From assembly GCA_025928155.1 (NCBI GenBank), contig JAICKC010000001.1, forward strand, positions 1 through 64,000: a stretch of DNA of 64,000 nucleotides, in the 5' to 3' direction. Below are positions 35,089 to 42,406 of this stretch, in pieces. Each line of letters starts with the position of its first letter. Position 1 is the stretch's first letter. The stretch is from Candidatus Saccharimonadota bacterium. Lineage in GTDB: Bacteria > Patescibacteriota > Saccharimonadia > Saccharimonadales > UBA4665. The translations under genes and the position numbers were made by a program. The notes beneath the pieces were generated by a model that was not told the DNA's origin, searched no databases, and saw only the letters and a list, made by a program, of their open reading frames with translations.

Positions 35089-36110
35089 TAGTTCATCTCC
35101 AAATGCTCTTTAACGGGGATACGCAGGCTGGCGTTCGGCTTTATTGACTTGCCGGCGCGGTAAATGAATACCATAAAGTTTTTGGTTTTGTCCTCGTGGT
35201 CGATATGTGCCAGTTTTAAAAAATCACGGTGGGCGTCGTCGTTGCTCATAATCGTACCGAATGGATGCAGGTAATAGCCTTCGGTCGCGATCGCTTGCCA
35301 TATCTGCATAACCGCGATGCCGACTTCGTAGGCCTGCTGCTCGGTGCTGAACGGTGCTAGCATATAAAATACATCACTGTTGTCGCTCATGGTTCGCAAG
35401 TAGTATTCGCGGAGGATTTGGCCGATGCCGGGCGCGCGCAGCAGCTTGTAATGGCGGACCATGAATTTCATGAGGTGACCATTTAACTCCATACAGTCGT
35501 AGGACAGACCGTCGTGCTTCTGTTCCTTTTCAGCGTTGCTGTAGCGCAACCAGTGATCAAGTTCATGGCGAACGGCTTCATCGAACATGTCGTCGAAAAC
35601 GGCTCGCTGATTCAGCCAGATGGCGTGTTTTGTAGCACCACTGCCCATCTTCACTAGCTGCTGCTTGTGCTTGGCGGCGATGGCAATGGTCGCGTTCGAA
35701 AGCGCTTCGCTTATGCCCTCGAAATATTTCTTACGCGACGTCTGTCGAGACAGTAGTGTCTCGCGGAGCTTCATATTTGGCTGAGCTACGTTAAAGCTAA
35801 CCGTACTGGATGCAAACTTCAGCAATGGCTTGTGCTTGAGATCTTCTACGGTTGGTAAGGTTGGTTGCATTTCGCAATGATGGCCGAGCGCTTGCGCGCA
35901 CAGTGCCAGATGGGCAGCAAAAACACCCATGGTAACGAAACTAAAAAGAAACGATACCTCCGCGGCCTGTAGGCCCCGGCTGGTTTCGAAATATAGCTCA
36001 AGAGTGCTTTCTCCGGTGCGTTTTGCTCGTATGGGCTGACCGTTGTGTGGTGAGGGGTAATGGTTGGCAAGTTCAAGAAGCTCGGTGAAGTTTTGCTGCG
36101 TAGCGTCCAT
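35088..36110 (-). CDS. Nitroreductase-like flavoprotein (Acg family)
   Basis: A 340-residue protein with two nitroreductase-like halves. YPSPHNGQPIRAKR (20-33) and the RQTSRKKYF motif resemble Acg-type FMN proteins, which have a lid covering the flavin. Oxidoreductase activity on the product of the adjacent adenylating enzyme is a reasonable inference. The ATG at 36110 follows TATACT (36118-36123) by 7 nt, so the transcript is probably leaderless; a TTG eight codons upstream lacks support. Confidence 0.75.
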   Translation of the reverse strand: MDATQQNFTELLELANHYPSPHNGQPIRAKRTGESTLELYFETSRGLQAAEVSFLFSFVTMGVFAAHLALCAQALGHHCEMQPTLPTVEDLKHKPLLKFASSTVSFNVAQPNMKLRETLLSRQTSRKKYFEGISEALSNATIAIAAKHKQQLVKMGSGATKHAIWLNQRAVFDDMFDEAVRHELDHWLRYSNAEKEQKHDGLSYDCMELNGHLMKFMVRHYKLLRAPGIGQILREYYLRTMSDNSDVFYMLAPFSTEQQAYEVGIAVMQIWQAIATEGYYLHPFGTIMSNDDAHRDFLKLAHIDHEDKTKNFMVFIYRAGKSIKPNASLRIPVKEHLEMN

Positions 36111-36136
36111 GCGCCCAAGTATATCGTATTTCAATT

Positions 36137-36170
36137 AAAACACCCCCCGCCGTTTGACAGGGGATGTTTT
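36137..36170 (-). terminator. Intrinsic terminator after rplL
   Basis: Stem AAAACACCCCC (36137-36147) with GGGGATGTTTT (36160-36170), one C/A mismatch, 12-nt loop. On the minus strand it ends GTGTTTTAATT. Confidence 0.75.
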
Positions 36171-36191
36171 GGGGTATCGAAAACTCTAGAA

Positions 36192-36572
36192 TTAGACCAG
36201 TTCGACGGTAGCACCAGCCTCTTCAAGGGCTTTCTTGGCAGCTTCAGCGTCTTCCTTCTTGGCCTTCTCGAGGACGACCTTCGGAGCGCCGTCAACCAGG
36301 GCCTTGGCTTCGCCTAACCCTAAGCCGGTCAGTTCCTTAACAGCCTTAATGACTGCAACTTTCTGAGCGCCAGCGTCTTTCAGACTAACATCGTATTCGC
36401 TCTTGCCTTCGTCAGCGGCAGCGCCGTTGTCACCAGCAGGAGCAGCAGCGACAGCTACAGCTGCAGTAGCCGGCTCAATGCCGTACTCATCCTTCAGGAT
36501 GGTCTTTAGTTCGTTTACTTCGAGGACAGTCAGCTTGGTCAGCTCTTCTGCCAATTTCTTTACATCAGCCAT
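36192..36572 (-). CDS. rplL: Ribosomal protein bL12 (L7/L12)
   Basis: A 126-residue stalk protein: N-terminal dimerisation helices (about 1-33), Ala/Gly-rich hinge (about 36-55), and the C-terminal domain with [28 protein letters not shown] that contacts translation factors. AAAGGA lies 8 nt before the ATG. Second gene of the rplJ-rplL operon. Confidence 0.98.
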   Translation of the reverse strand: MADVKKLAEELTKLTVLEVNELKTILKDEYGIEPATAAVAVAAAPAGDNGAAADEGKSEYDVSLKDAGAQKVAVIKAVKELTGLGLGEAKALVDGAPKVVLEKAKKEDAEAAKKALEEAGATVELV

Positions 36573-36597
36573 GCGGTTGATCCTTTCTTAAATTAAA

Positions 36598-37122
36598 TTA
36601 GGCCGTAGCCTTTGCTTCTACGCCATCAAGCAGGGCGTGCAGGTTACCGCTGAGGGCGTTGGTAACGTCGTTGACCGGAGACAACAGCGTTGCAACCACT
36701 TGGGCAATAAGCTCATTCTTGCTCGGCAGATTAGCCAGGGCTTTGACATCATCGCTACCGATGAATTTGCCTTCGCCTGTGAGGGCGCCCACGAACTCGA
36801 GAGTCGGGTTCGTTTTGGCAAATTGGTTCAGAATCTGAGCCGGAGCGACTTCGTCGTCAGCGTTAAAGGCGTACAGAAGCATCCCCTCCAGCGCACTTGT
36901 GTCCACGCTTTTCAGTGTGTCGTTAGCTTGGACAGCCTTGATGACAAGACGGTTCTTGATCACCTTGACCTTGGTGCCGTTTGTACGGGCATCGCGGCGA
37001 AGCTGCTGCAGGGCTTTTACCGTGGTGCCTTGGTACTTGGCGACCACAGTCATTTTAGAAGCCTTCAATAGATCAGAAACCTCTGATACTACCTCATCCT
37101 TCTGGGTTTTGCTTAATGCCAT
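36598..37122 (-). CDS. rplJ: Ribosomal protein uL10
   Basis: A 174-residue stalk base protein starting MALSKTQKDEVV, with the rRNA/L11-side globular domain (VVAKYQGTTVKALQQLRRDAR, KVIKNRLVIKA) and the C-terminal helix that binds L12 dimers. The ATG at 37122 has AAAGGA 8-9 nt upstream; an earlier in-frame start at 37191 would place the leader hairpin inside the coding region and is rejected. Expression is probably controlled by the leader described at 37190-37220. Confidence 0.97.
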   Translation of the reverse strand: MALSKTQKDEVVSEVSDLLKASKMTVVAKYQGTTVKALQQLRRDARTNGTKVKVIKNRLVIKAVQANDTLKSVDTSALEGMLLYAFNADDEVAPAQILNQFAKTNPTLEFVGALTGEGKFIGSDDVKALANLPSKNELIAQVVATLLSPVNDVTNALSGNLHALLDGVEAKATA

Positions 37123-37189
37123 GTTTAAATTCCTTTGGAATTTAGATTTGTTACGGCAGGACAATCGACCGATCCGTACCGAGTTACGC

Positions 37190-37220
37190 AAAAAGACCTT
37201 TGGATTACCAAAGGTCTTTT
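37190..37220 (-). promoter_or_regulatory. Attenuator hairpin in the rplJ leader
   Basis: In the roughly 210-nt leader between the promoter and rplJ lies a perfect 13-bp stem (AAAAGACCTTTGG, 4-nt loop TAAT on the minus strand, CCAAAGGTCTTTT) ending in five T residues. It has every feature of an intrinsic terminator, placed before the operon. Upstream leader sequence (37221-37332) could form an alternative fold binding L10-L12, as in known L10 leaders. Confidence 0.75.
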
Positions 37221-37338
37221 CTCAAGAGATTTGCGCTTCTGTTATGCAAAAAGTTTTCCAGAAGTCGCTAGCCTCGGTGGCATTCTTAAAACAAATTGTT
37301 TACCAGTTTGTTCGCCACTGTCTTTGGTAACTCGTTAC

Positions 37339-37367
37339 AGTATATCAAACAGAGGCGAAAGCGTCAA
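37339..37367 (-). promoter_or_regulatory. Promoter of rplJ-rplL
   Basis: TTGACG (37362-37367) and TATACT (37339-37344) with an exact 17-bp spacer. It overlaps the 3' end of the M20 peptidase gene. Start site expected near 37332. Confidence 0.8.
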
Positions 37368-38508
37368 CCAACAGCTGTTCCGATACAAGTGTTTTTTGCA
37401 TAAACGCACGCATGGTTTCGAGATAGTTATGGAACGCTTCGAGCGTTATGTGCTCGTCGTCGCCATGCTGCTGTTTGCCTGCAATGCCGAACTCGCAGGC
37501 CTGACCACCAGTTTGGGTGTAGAAGCGGGCGTCGCCGGAGCCATTACGCCGCACGAACTTAAATTCACTCTGCTCGATTTGTTCGGCAGCGGCCTTTAGC
37601 TCAAGCAGCCACGGGTTGTGAGGGCTGGCATATATGGGTAGGCCGTGGGTTAGAAACTTCGTGATCTTTGCGTTCGCGTCGACGCTATGGAGGTAGTTGG
37701 TAATCGCTGCGGGGCTTTCGAAACGCGGGTCATCCGGCGCATAGCGACAGTCGAGTCTTACACTGGCGCAGTCCGGAGTTTGATTATGGGCAACACCGCC
37801 GGCCGACATACCGGTCACGGTGAAGGTTGTCTCACTGGTCGCCTGCTTGGGCACGGGAAATTCCTGGTACAGTTTGCGTATAAAATCCGCTGCCTTCAGG
37901 GCGGCGTTGTCACCTCGCCAGGGGTAGGCTCCGTGCGTGGCAGTGCCGTCAAAGCGCAGTTCCAGTGCGGCGACACCTTTGGCCTCATTGGCTATTTCGT
38001 ACGTGCCGGTGGCGCGACCGCATTCGCCGCACAGAACGAAGTCGGCTCGTACCCCCTGTTCTAGCTGGTACTGCGTGCCTCGCTCACCAGCGTGCTCTTC
38101 GTCAGTCACAATCTGTAGGCCCAGTGCATACGGCACTTTGTCAACATATTCGCAAAACACCTGCGCTAGAACAATTGCCGCCGCCTTCATGTCATAGGCA
38201 CCGCGGCCGTATAGTTTACCGTCTTGGATGCGAGCAGCAAACTGCTCCGGTTTGCCCGGGACGACGTCCAAATGAGCATTGAAGATGACCTGAAAACGCT
38301 CAGGCCGGTCTTGGCCGTGGTAGGCGAGAAGGCTGGGCTTGTCGTCATACTCAAACTCTTCGATAGTGATAGTCTTGCCACTTGCTTGAATGAATTGACG
38401 CATGTATTCGTAGGCAGCTCGAAGCCCTGCCGGATTAGCGGCGGTTGATTCTATAGCGATAAGCTCGTGGGCCGCAGTTAACAGGGCGGCGTCACTTGAT
38501 AGTTGCAT
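37345..38508 (-). CDS. M20-family metallopeptidase/deacylase (ArgE/DapE-like)
   Basis: A 387-residue zinc enzyme with the M20 ligand set: H79 and D81 (NAHLDVVPG), bridging D106 (YGRGAYDMKA), E137/E138 (TDEEHAG), E162 (CGECG) and a late His in QQHGDDEHI. A dimerisation lid domain lies at about 178-295. It removes an acyl or amino-acid group from a small substrate such as acetylornithine, succinyl-diaminopimelate or a dipeptide. No arginine or lysine pathway genes are near, so dipeptidase action is likely in a nutrient-scavenging cell (inference). AAGGA precedes the ATG by 8 nt. Confidence 0.87.
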   Translation of the reverse strand: MQLSSDAALLTAAHELIAIESTAANPAGLRAAYEYMRQFIQASGKTITIEEFEYDDKPSLLAYHGQDRPERFQVIFNAHLDVVPGKPEQFAARIQDGKLYGRGAYDMKAAAIVLAQVFCEYVDKVPYALGLQIVTDEEHAGERGTQYQLEQGVRADFVLCGECGRATGTYEIANEAKGVAALELRFDGTATHGAYPWRGDNAALKAADFIRKLYQEFPVPKQATSETTFTVTGMSAGGVAHNQTPDCASVRLDCRYAPDDPRFESPAAITNYLHSVDANAKITKFLTHGLPIYASPHNPWLLELKAAAEQIEQSEFKFVRRNGSGDARFYTQTGGQACEFGIAGKQQHGDDEHITLEAFHNYLETMRAFMQKTLVSEQLLVDAFASV

Positions 38509-38528
38509 GTGTAGTATCCTTCACACTA

Positions 38529-38549
38529 AAACCGGGCGCAGCCCGGTTT
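38529..38549 (-). terminator. Hairpin after the 123-residue hypothetical gene
   Basis: Perfect 9-bp stem AAACCGGGC (38529-38537) and GCCCGGTTT (38541-38549) with a 3-nt loop. On the minus strand it is followed by TTAG, a weak T-tract. Confidence 0.6.
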
Positions 38550-38571
38550 ATAAGCTGTTATTTTACGTCTT

Positions 38572-38943
38572 TTACTGCTTACGGTCAATAACTACGCCTA
38601 CGCCGCCCATGGCCACGGTTCCTACAGAGCGTTCGGGTGGGAGTACGATTGCCTCGACTGGCAGTATACGATCGTCCCCTTCGTCGCCGCGCGCCACATG
38701 CGTTGCTACGAACCGTCCGACAGCGGCGCGGCGACTTGTGCCACCGGGCCGGCTCATTCTTCGTATGTTAGTTTCCACAATGGCGGCGGCTTCTTCTGCG
38801 TTCCCGAGTACTTCATCGAAGTCCGGATCGGCGGAGCGCATTCCATCATAAAGTGCGCGGGACGTTACTAGTTCTGCTGCACCGGCCCGAGCGGCCATCG
38901 TATGTCCGTGCTGGGGGCGCGGTTTTAATCTTTGTCGTGACAT
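38572..38943 (-). CDS. Hypothetical small basic protein
   Basis: A 123-residue soluble protein rich in Arg, Ala and Gly. The N-terminus (SRQRLKPRPQHGHTMAARAG) is basic; the end (TVAMGGVGVVIDRKQ) is beta-like. No motif recognised. It lies on the same strand as the Tmk-ThyX gene but behind that gene's terminator, so it is probably its own unit, with a hairpin terminator at 38529-38549. Confidence 0.55.
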   Translation of the reverse strand: MSRQRLKPRPQHGHTMAARAGAAELVTSRALYDGMRSADPDFDEVLGNAEEAAAIVETNIRRMSRPGGTSRRAAVGRFVATHVARGDEGDDRILPVEAIVLPPERSVGTVAMGGVGVVIDRKQ

Positions 38944-38969
38944 AGGCTGAAAGTTCTCTCTTAAACAAA

Positions 38970-38994
38970 AGTAGGCTTCTGGTGGAAGCCTACT
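38970..38994 (-). terminator. Intrinsic terminator of the dcd/tmk-thyX operon
   Basis: Perfect 10-bp stem AGTAGGCTTC (38970-38979) and GAAGCCTACT (38985-38994), 5-nt loop; minus-strand tail TTTGTTTAAG. Confidence 0.85.
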
Positions 38995-39004
38995 TGAGGT
39001 TGAG

Positions 39005-39059
39005 GGCTGTGTTTCTGCGACTTACCGTCGCGAGGCTTCAACCGGAGCGAAGCACAGCC
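39005..39059 (-). ncRNA. Candidate structured RNA or 3' UTR element
   Basis: Between the Tmk-ThyX stop and its terminator the sequence can form a multibranch fold: a 7-bp closing stem (39005-39011 with 39053-39059), a 5-bp hairpin (39017-39021 with 39027-39031) and a 4-bp hairpin (39036-39039 with 39049-39052). It may be part of the mRNA 3' UTR, a stable processed RNA, or chance. No known RNA family recognised. Confidence 0.3.
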
Positions 39060-39117
39060 TGCGAAGGCCGAGGAGAATTGTAAGCTGCTTCACTAAAGTT
39101 TTCACTAAGCTCTTATG

Positions 39118-41562
39118 TTACTCGTTCGAAATAACGCTGTCAAGTTTGGTGAGCTTGTACTGGGTGTAACGCTCGGCAGCTAAGCGGGCCAGTTCTGGAT
39201 CTTCACCTTGATTGACGAAGCGCATCGCCTCAGCAAGCAGCGGGTGAACCTCAGCGACCGTGGCGTGCATCTGCTGGACTAGCTTGCGGTAGCTGGGGTG
39301 GCCTTGTGGGCTGCTGCGGAGTTCGTGCAGATGGAAGGCCTCGCGGGCGTTGTAGGTGACCTTCCAGCGCATTTTGTGGCCGAGCAGCGTGGCATACTGA
39401 GCCTCCAGTAGTAAGCCGCCGGCCTGGAGGGCACTGTATAGCTGGAGGCTCAAGTCGAAGCACTGCTCGAAAGCGTTAGTGGCACCAGCTTCCTCTACTA
39501 ATTTTGGCACGTCGTAGCCGAGGCGTGGGCTCAGAGCCTGCCACTCCAGGTCATCCACCATACGATGGCGCTGCAAGTCTCGGAATGTGCCGTAGTCGGA
39601 TACAAGGTCAAAGCTGTAGTGAATTTTCTCGAGCGCACGGCCGGGTTTGTGTCTGCGGTTGAGCCGCTCACCAACGTAGGCTGTTAAAATATCGACCTTG
39701 CGTTGATAGGACCAGCTCACCACTTCTCGTTGTAAGTACTGCAATGGTAGGTCACTGTGCTCATACAGAATGTCGGCGACAATGTCGAGTTCGTTGTGCG
39801 GCGTGTAGCCTACGAGTGTCACCGCCTTGGTCTCGAATGTGTGGTTGGCCGGCAATAGTTCCTCGGCGAGTTTCTTGACGTTGGCGTAGGTGTTGGCCCG
39901 ATACGCAATAGTGGCCCCGCCACGGTCGGGCTTGTCGGCTCGCTCCAGAAACACTGGCGCGACTTTGCGTGCTTCGTCAAGAACCTGCTGGCCGACCACG
40001 CGGGCCTCCGGGAGCTCATCGCCGAGCAAGTGCATGATGAGGCTTTCAAGCGCCTGCCCGGAAGCGTAGATGCCCACAGTCGTCTTCGTGGCGACAGGCA
40101 GCAGTGGCCGAATGGCGTCGCGGGCCTGGGCCTTGGTAGCGCTGCGCCAGGCGGCGTCGCGCTCCTTTGCGGGCGTGGACGACGCGGCGCGGACATGGGT
40201 CGTAAGGTCGATGACCAACTTAGAATAAATGTCGAAAATTTGGTTCATGGTGCGGATGTATTGGCTGCGCAGTTTGCCTTTGAGCTCGGACGGTATGTAG
40301 TAGCGGTAGTGGCCGTCCACATCTTTCTGATCGAAGTAGATGTAGCGCGTCGACTGCTCCAGATAAGCGGCCAAGCGGCCCCACTCGAGCTTTTTGCTGA
40401 GCAGCTGGCTGGCATTCTCAACTACCATGTACTGGCCCGTAAGCTGCTGCACGGAATCGTCCCCAAAGGCGGTGATAACTCGGTGGAGCAGCTGCGCGTC
40501 CTTATCGACCTTACCGACGAATTCATCAAGCAGGGTTACGCGCATGTCATCGCCGCGGCGACTGAGGCGGGCCATGGCGGCGGCCACGGTAACGGGCGAA
40601 ATAGCGTCGGTAAACCCATAGACTGAGCCGTCGGTATTGGTGACATACTTGAGGAGTTCGGCTTTGCCTGCTGACGTGACGCTCATAGAACCGTTGTCGT
40701 GCTTCTGGGTCCATGCCTCTATATTTTGCGGCTCTTTTCCCTTGTCTACTTCGGCGGAAGCGGGAGGAGTTTCTTTGGTCTGACGGGAAGGCTTCTCAGT
40801 TTCCCTCTGAGCTTTGGTCGGACCGACGAGGGTTGTTGCTACGATGGGCGGCTCCGTCGCGGCCACCTTGGTCGGGGGGTTGGCAGCCAGAACTTCAGCG
40901 ACCGACTGGGGCTGCGAAGCTCCGGGCTGCTCGCGGCCACCTAGCGTCGCGGCCACCTGTTCCCATATACGTTTGAATACGGTGTCGATATCCTCGTTGG
41001 CGTACACAACGGGCAGATTGCGCTGCTTAGCCTCCCAGAGGTAACCAGCGCGGACGCGCTCGTAAAAACCGTCGTCGAGCTCACCGAAACGACCATGGCT
41101 ATTCGTACGGCCGGCTAAGCGTTCGCGGAGTACTGGTACCGGGGCGTCGAGGACGATCATGAGGTCGGGCCGCATGTCGCCAACGGCGAAGTCGATGATT
41201 TCGTTGATTTTGGTGTAGTCCTGCACATCGCCACGGCCATAGTACTGGTTGGCGAGTGTGGTGAGATAGCTGCGGTCAACGAGGCAATGTACTCCGTTTG
41301 CGGTGGCCTGGCGAATGACTTCGAGTGACTGCGAGCGAGCGGCATTGAACAGCAGTACTTCGGTGCGCGTGGTGGTTGGGTAGCTGGGGTCGCGGGTGAG
41401 ACGGCGAATAACCCGGGCGGTCAGATCGTTTTGGCTATCTGGCTCGCGCATGACCCGCACCGGTAAGCCCTGGGTACGCAGCTGGTCGGCGACTTTATGT
41501 ACCATGGTGGTTTTGCCCACACCTTCGGCGCCTTCGATGACGATGTACTTACCTTTAGTCAT
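39118..41562 (-). CDS. Thymidylate kinase fused to two ThyX-like domains
   Basis: An 814-residue protein. Residues 1-207 are thymidylate kinase: P-loop GAEGVGKTT (11-19), DR(S) motif in LVDRSYLTT, lid with RLAGRTNSHGRFGE. A disordered Pro/Thr/Lys linker (about 208-285) follows. Residues about 290-535 and 550-800 are two ThyX-like halves; the second has the RHR signature (665-667) followed by LSPRLGY, although the usual serine right after RHR is replaced. The protein could make dTMP from dUMP with flavin and phosphorylate it to dTDP. Its start overlaps the dcd stop by 8 nt. Confidence 0.85.
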   Translation of the reverse strand: MTKGKYIVIEGAEGVGKTTMVHKVADQLRTQGLPVRVMREPDSQNDLTARVIRRLTRDPSYPTTTRTEVLLFNAARSQSLEVIRQATANGVHCLVDRSYLTTLANQYYGRGDVQDYTKINEIIDFAVGDMRPDLMIVLDAPVPVLRERLAGRTNSHGRFGELDDGFYERVRAGYLWEAKQRNLPVVYANEDIDTVFKRIWEQVAATLGGREQPGASQPQSVAEVLAANPPTKVAATEPPIVATTLVGPTKAQRETEKPSRQTKETPPASAEVDKGKEPQNIEAWTQKHDNGSMSVTSAGKAELLKYVTNTDGSVYGFTDAISPVTVAAAMARLSRRGDDMRVTLLDEFVGKVDKDAQLLHRVITAFGDDSVQQLTGQYMVVENASQLLSKKLEWGRLAAYLEQSTRYIYFDQKDVDGHYRYYIPSELKGKLRSQYIRTMNQIFDIYSKLVIDLTTHVRAASSTPAKERDAAWRSATKAQARDAIRPLLPVATKTTVGIYASGQALESLIMHLLGDELPEARVVGQQVLDEARKVAPVFLERADKPDRGGATIAYRANTYANVKKLAEELLPANHTFETKAVTLVGYTPHNELDIVADILYEHSDLPLQYLQREVVSWSYQRKVDILTAYVGERLNRRHKPGRALEKIHYSFDLVSDYGTFRDLQRHRMVDDLEWQALSPRLGYDVPKLVEEAGATNAFEQCFDLSLQLYSALQAGGLLLEAQYATLLGHKMRWKVTYNAREAFHLHELRSSPQGHPSYRKLVQQMHATVAEVHPLLAEAMRFVNQGEDPELARLAAERYTQYKLTKLDSVISNE

Positions 41563-42268
41563 AGCTCATCCCTTCAATTTTCACCGGTAGCTGACGCTGG
41601 TCGCGGTAAGCCTGCGGCAACATCAGGCTGGGCGACCAAGCCTTAATGAGGGTGTCGAGATCGCTGCCCTGCTGGTATTTGCCGCTAAAGCCACTGTCAC
41701 GCCCCTCGCCGTAGCTGCCTTCTATCTCACCGGTCTCGTGAAAAACGGCTTGGGCGATGCGCTCGCCGACCGGCAGGAGCATCATCTCGCGGTGATTGAG
41801 GTTGTAAATCTCGAGCGTCAGCCGGTTGATATAGCCGGGGTCAATCCAGCCAGCGTCGAAACAGACTGCGATTCCATTGCGCCCCCATGACGACCGGCTT
41901 CTTAGTTCGCAAGCACCGGGTGGCGTAATACCGAAGAATTCGTGGGTGTGCGCCAAGATACGTTCACCGGGTTTGAGGGCGATAACAGGATGATCTTCAG
42001 GGATACCGGCAATGGGCTTAAAGCCATTCAGGGCACACCATTGACTATGTGGCATAGCTTTGTATGGGCCGTCAAAATAACGTTCTACATCTTCCCGATC
42101 GAACGGATTATAAATAGTGCGCTCGTCAGCCGGCTCAATACGGTAATAATAATAGCCCAGCGTAACATCCAGACTGGCCTCGCTCACATAACTGGGGTTG
42201 AACGGGTGACAGACGATGTGATTATCCGCGATGGCTTGTCGGACCTGCTTGTTACTATAGACGCCCAT
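41555..42268 (-). CDS. dcd: dCTP deaminase (Dcd/dUTPase superfamily)
   Basis: A 237-residue trimeric-fold enzyme. The nucleotide-binding motif ELRSRSSWGRNGI (118-130), DAGWIDPGYINRLTLEIYN with the catalytic region, and LLPVGERIAQAVF are conserved; the C-terminal GKYQQGSD closes the site. It converts dCTP to dUTP, or to dUMP if bifunctional, feeding the thymidylate synthase encoded by the overlapping downstream gene. Confidence 0.92.
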   Translation of the reverse strand: MGVYSNKQVRQAIADNHIVCHPFNPSYVSEASLDVTLGYYYYRIEPADERTIYNPFDREDVERYFDGPYKAMPHSQWCALNGFKPIAGIPEDHPVIALKPGERILAHTHEFFGITPPGACELRSRSSWGRNGIAVCFDAGWIDPGYINRLTLEIYNLNHREMMLLPVGERIAQAVFHETGEIEGSYGEGRDSGFSGKYQQGSDLDTLIKAWSPSLMLPQAYRDQRQLPVKIEGMSYD

Positions 42269-42406
42269 AAGTAAGCGTTGCTACCCTCCATGTTTAAGCG
42301 CCCGACCCGCTGCTGGTGCTTATTGTACGGTTATGGTTCCGGCGTGCGCAAGTCTTACAACACAATTTTACAACTGTGCAAACCGCGTATGCTTTACAAT
42401 AAGCCT

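Noticed and set aside
42278-42406. Extra 43 N-terminal residues on the lysyltransferase-like protein
   Set aside because: The segment is Cys/Arg-rich and unlike a membrane-protein start, and a TACAAT box lies just before the ATG at 42407.
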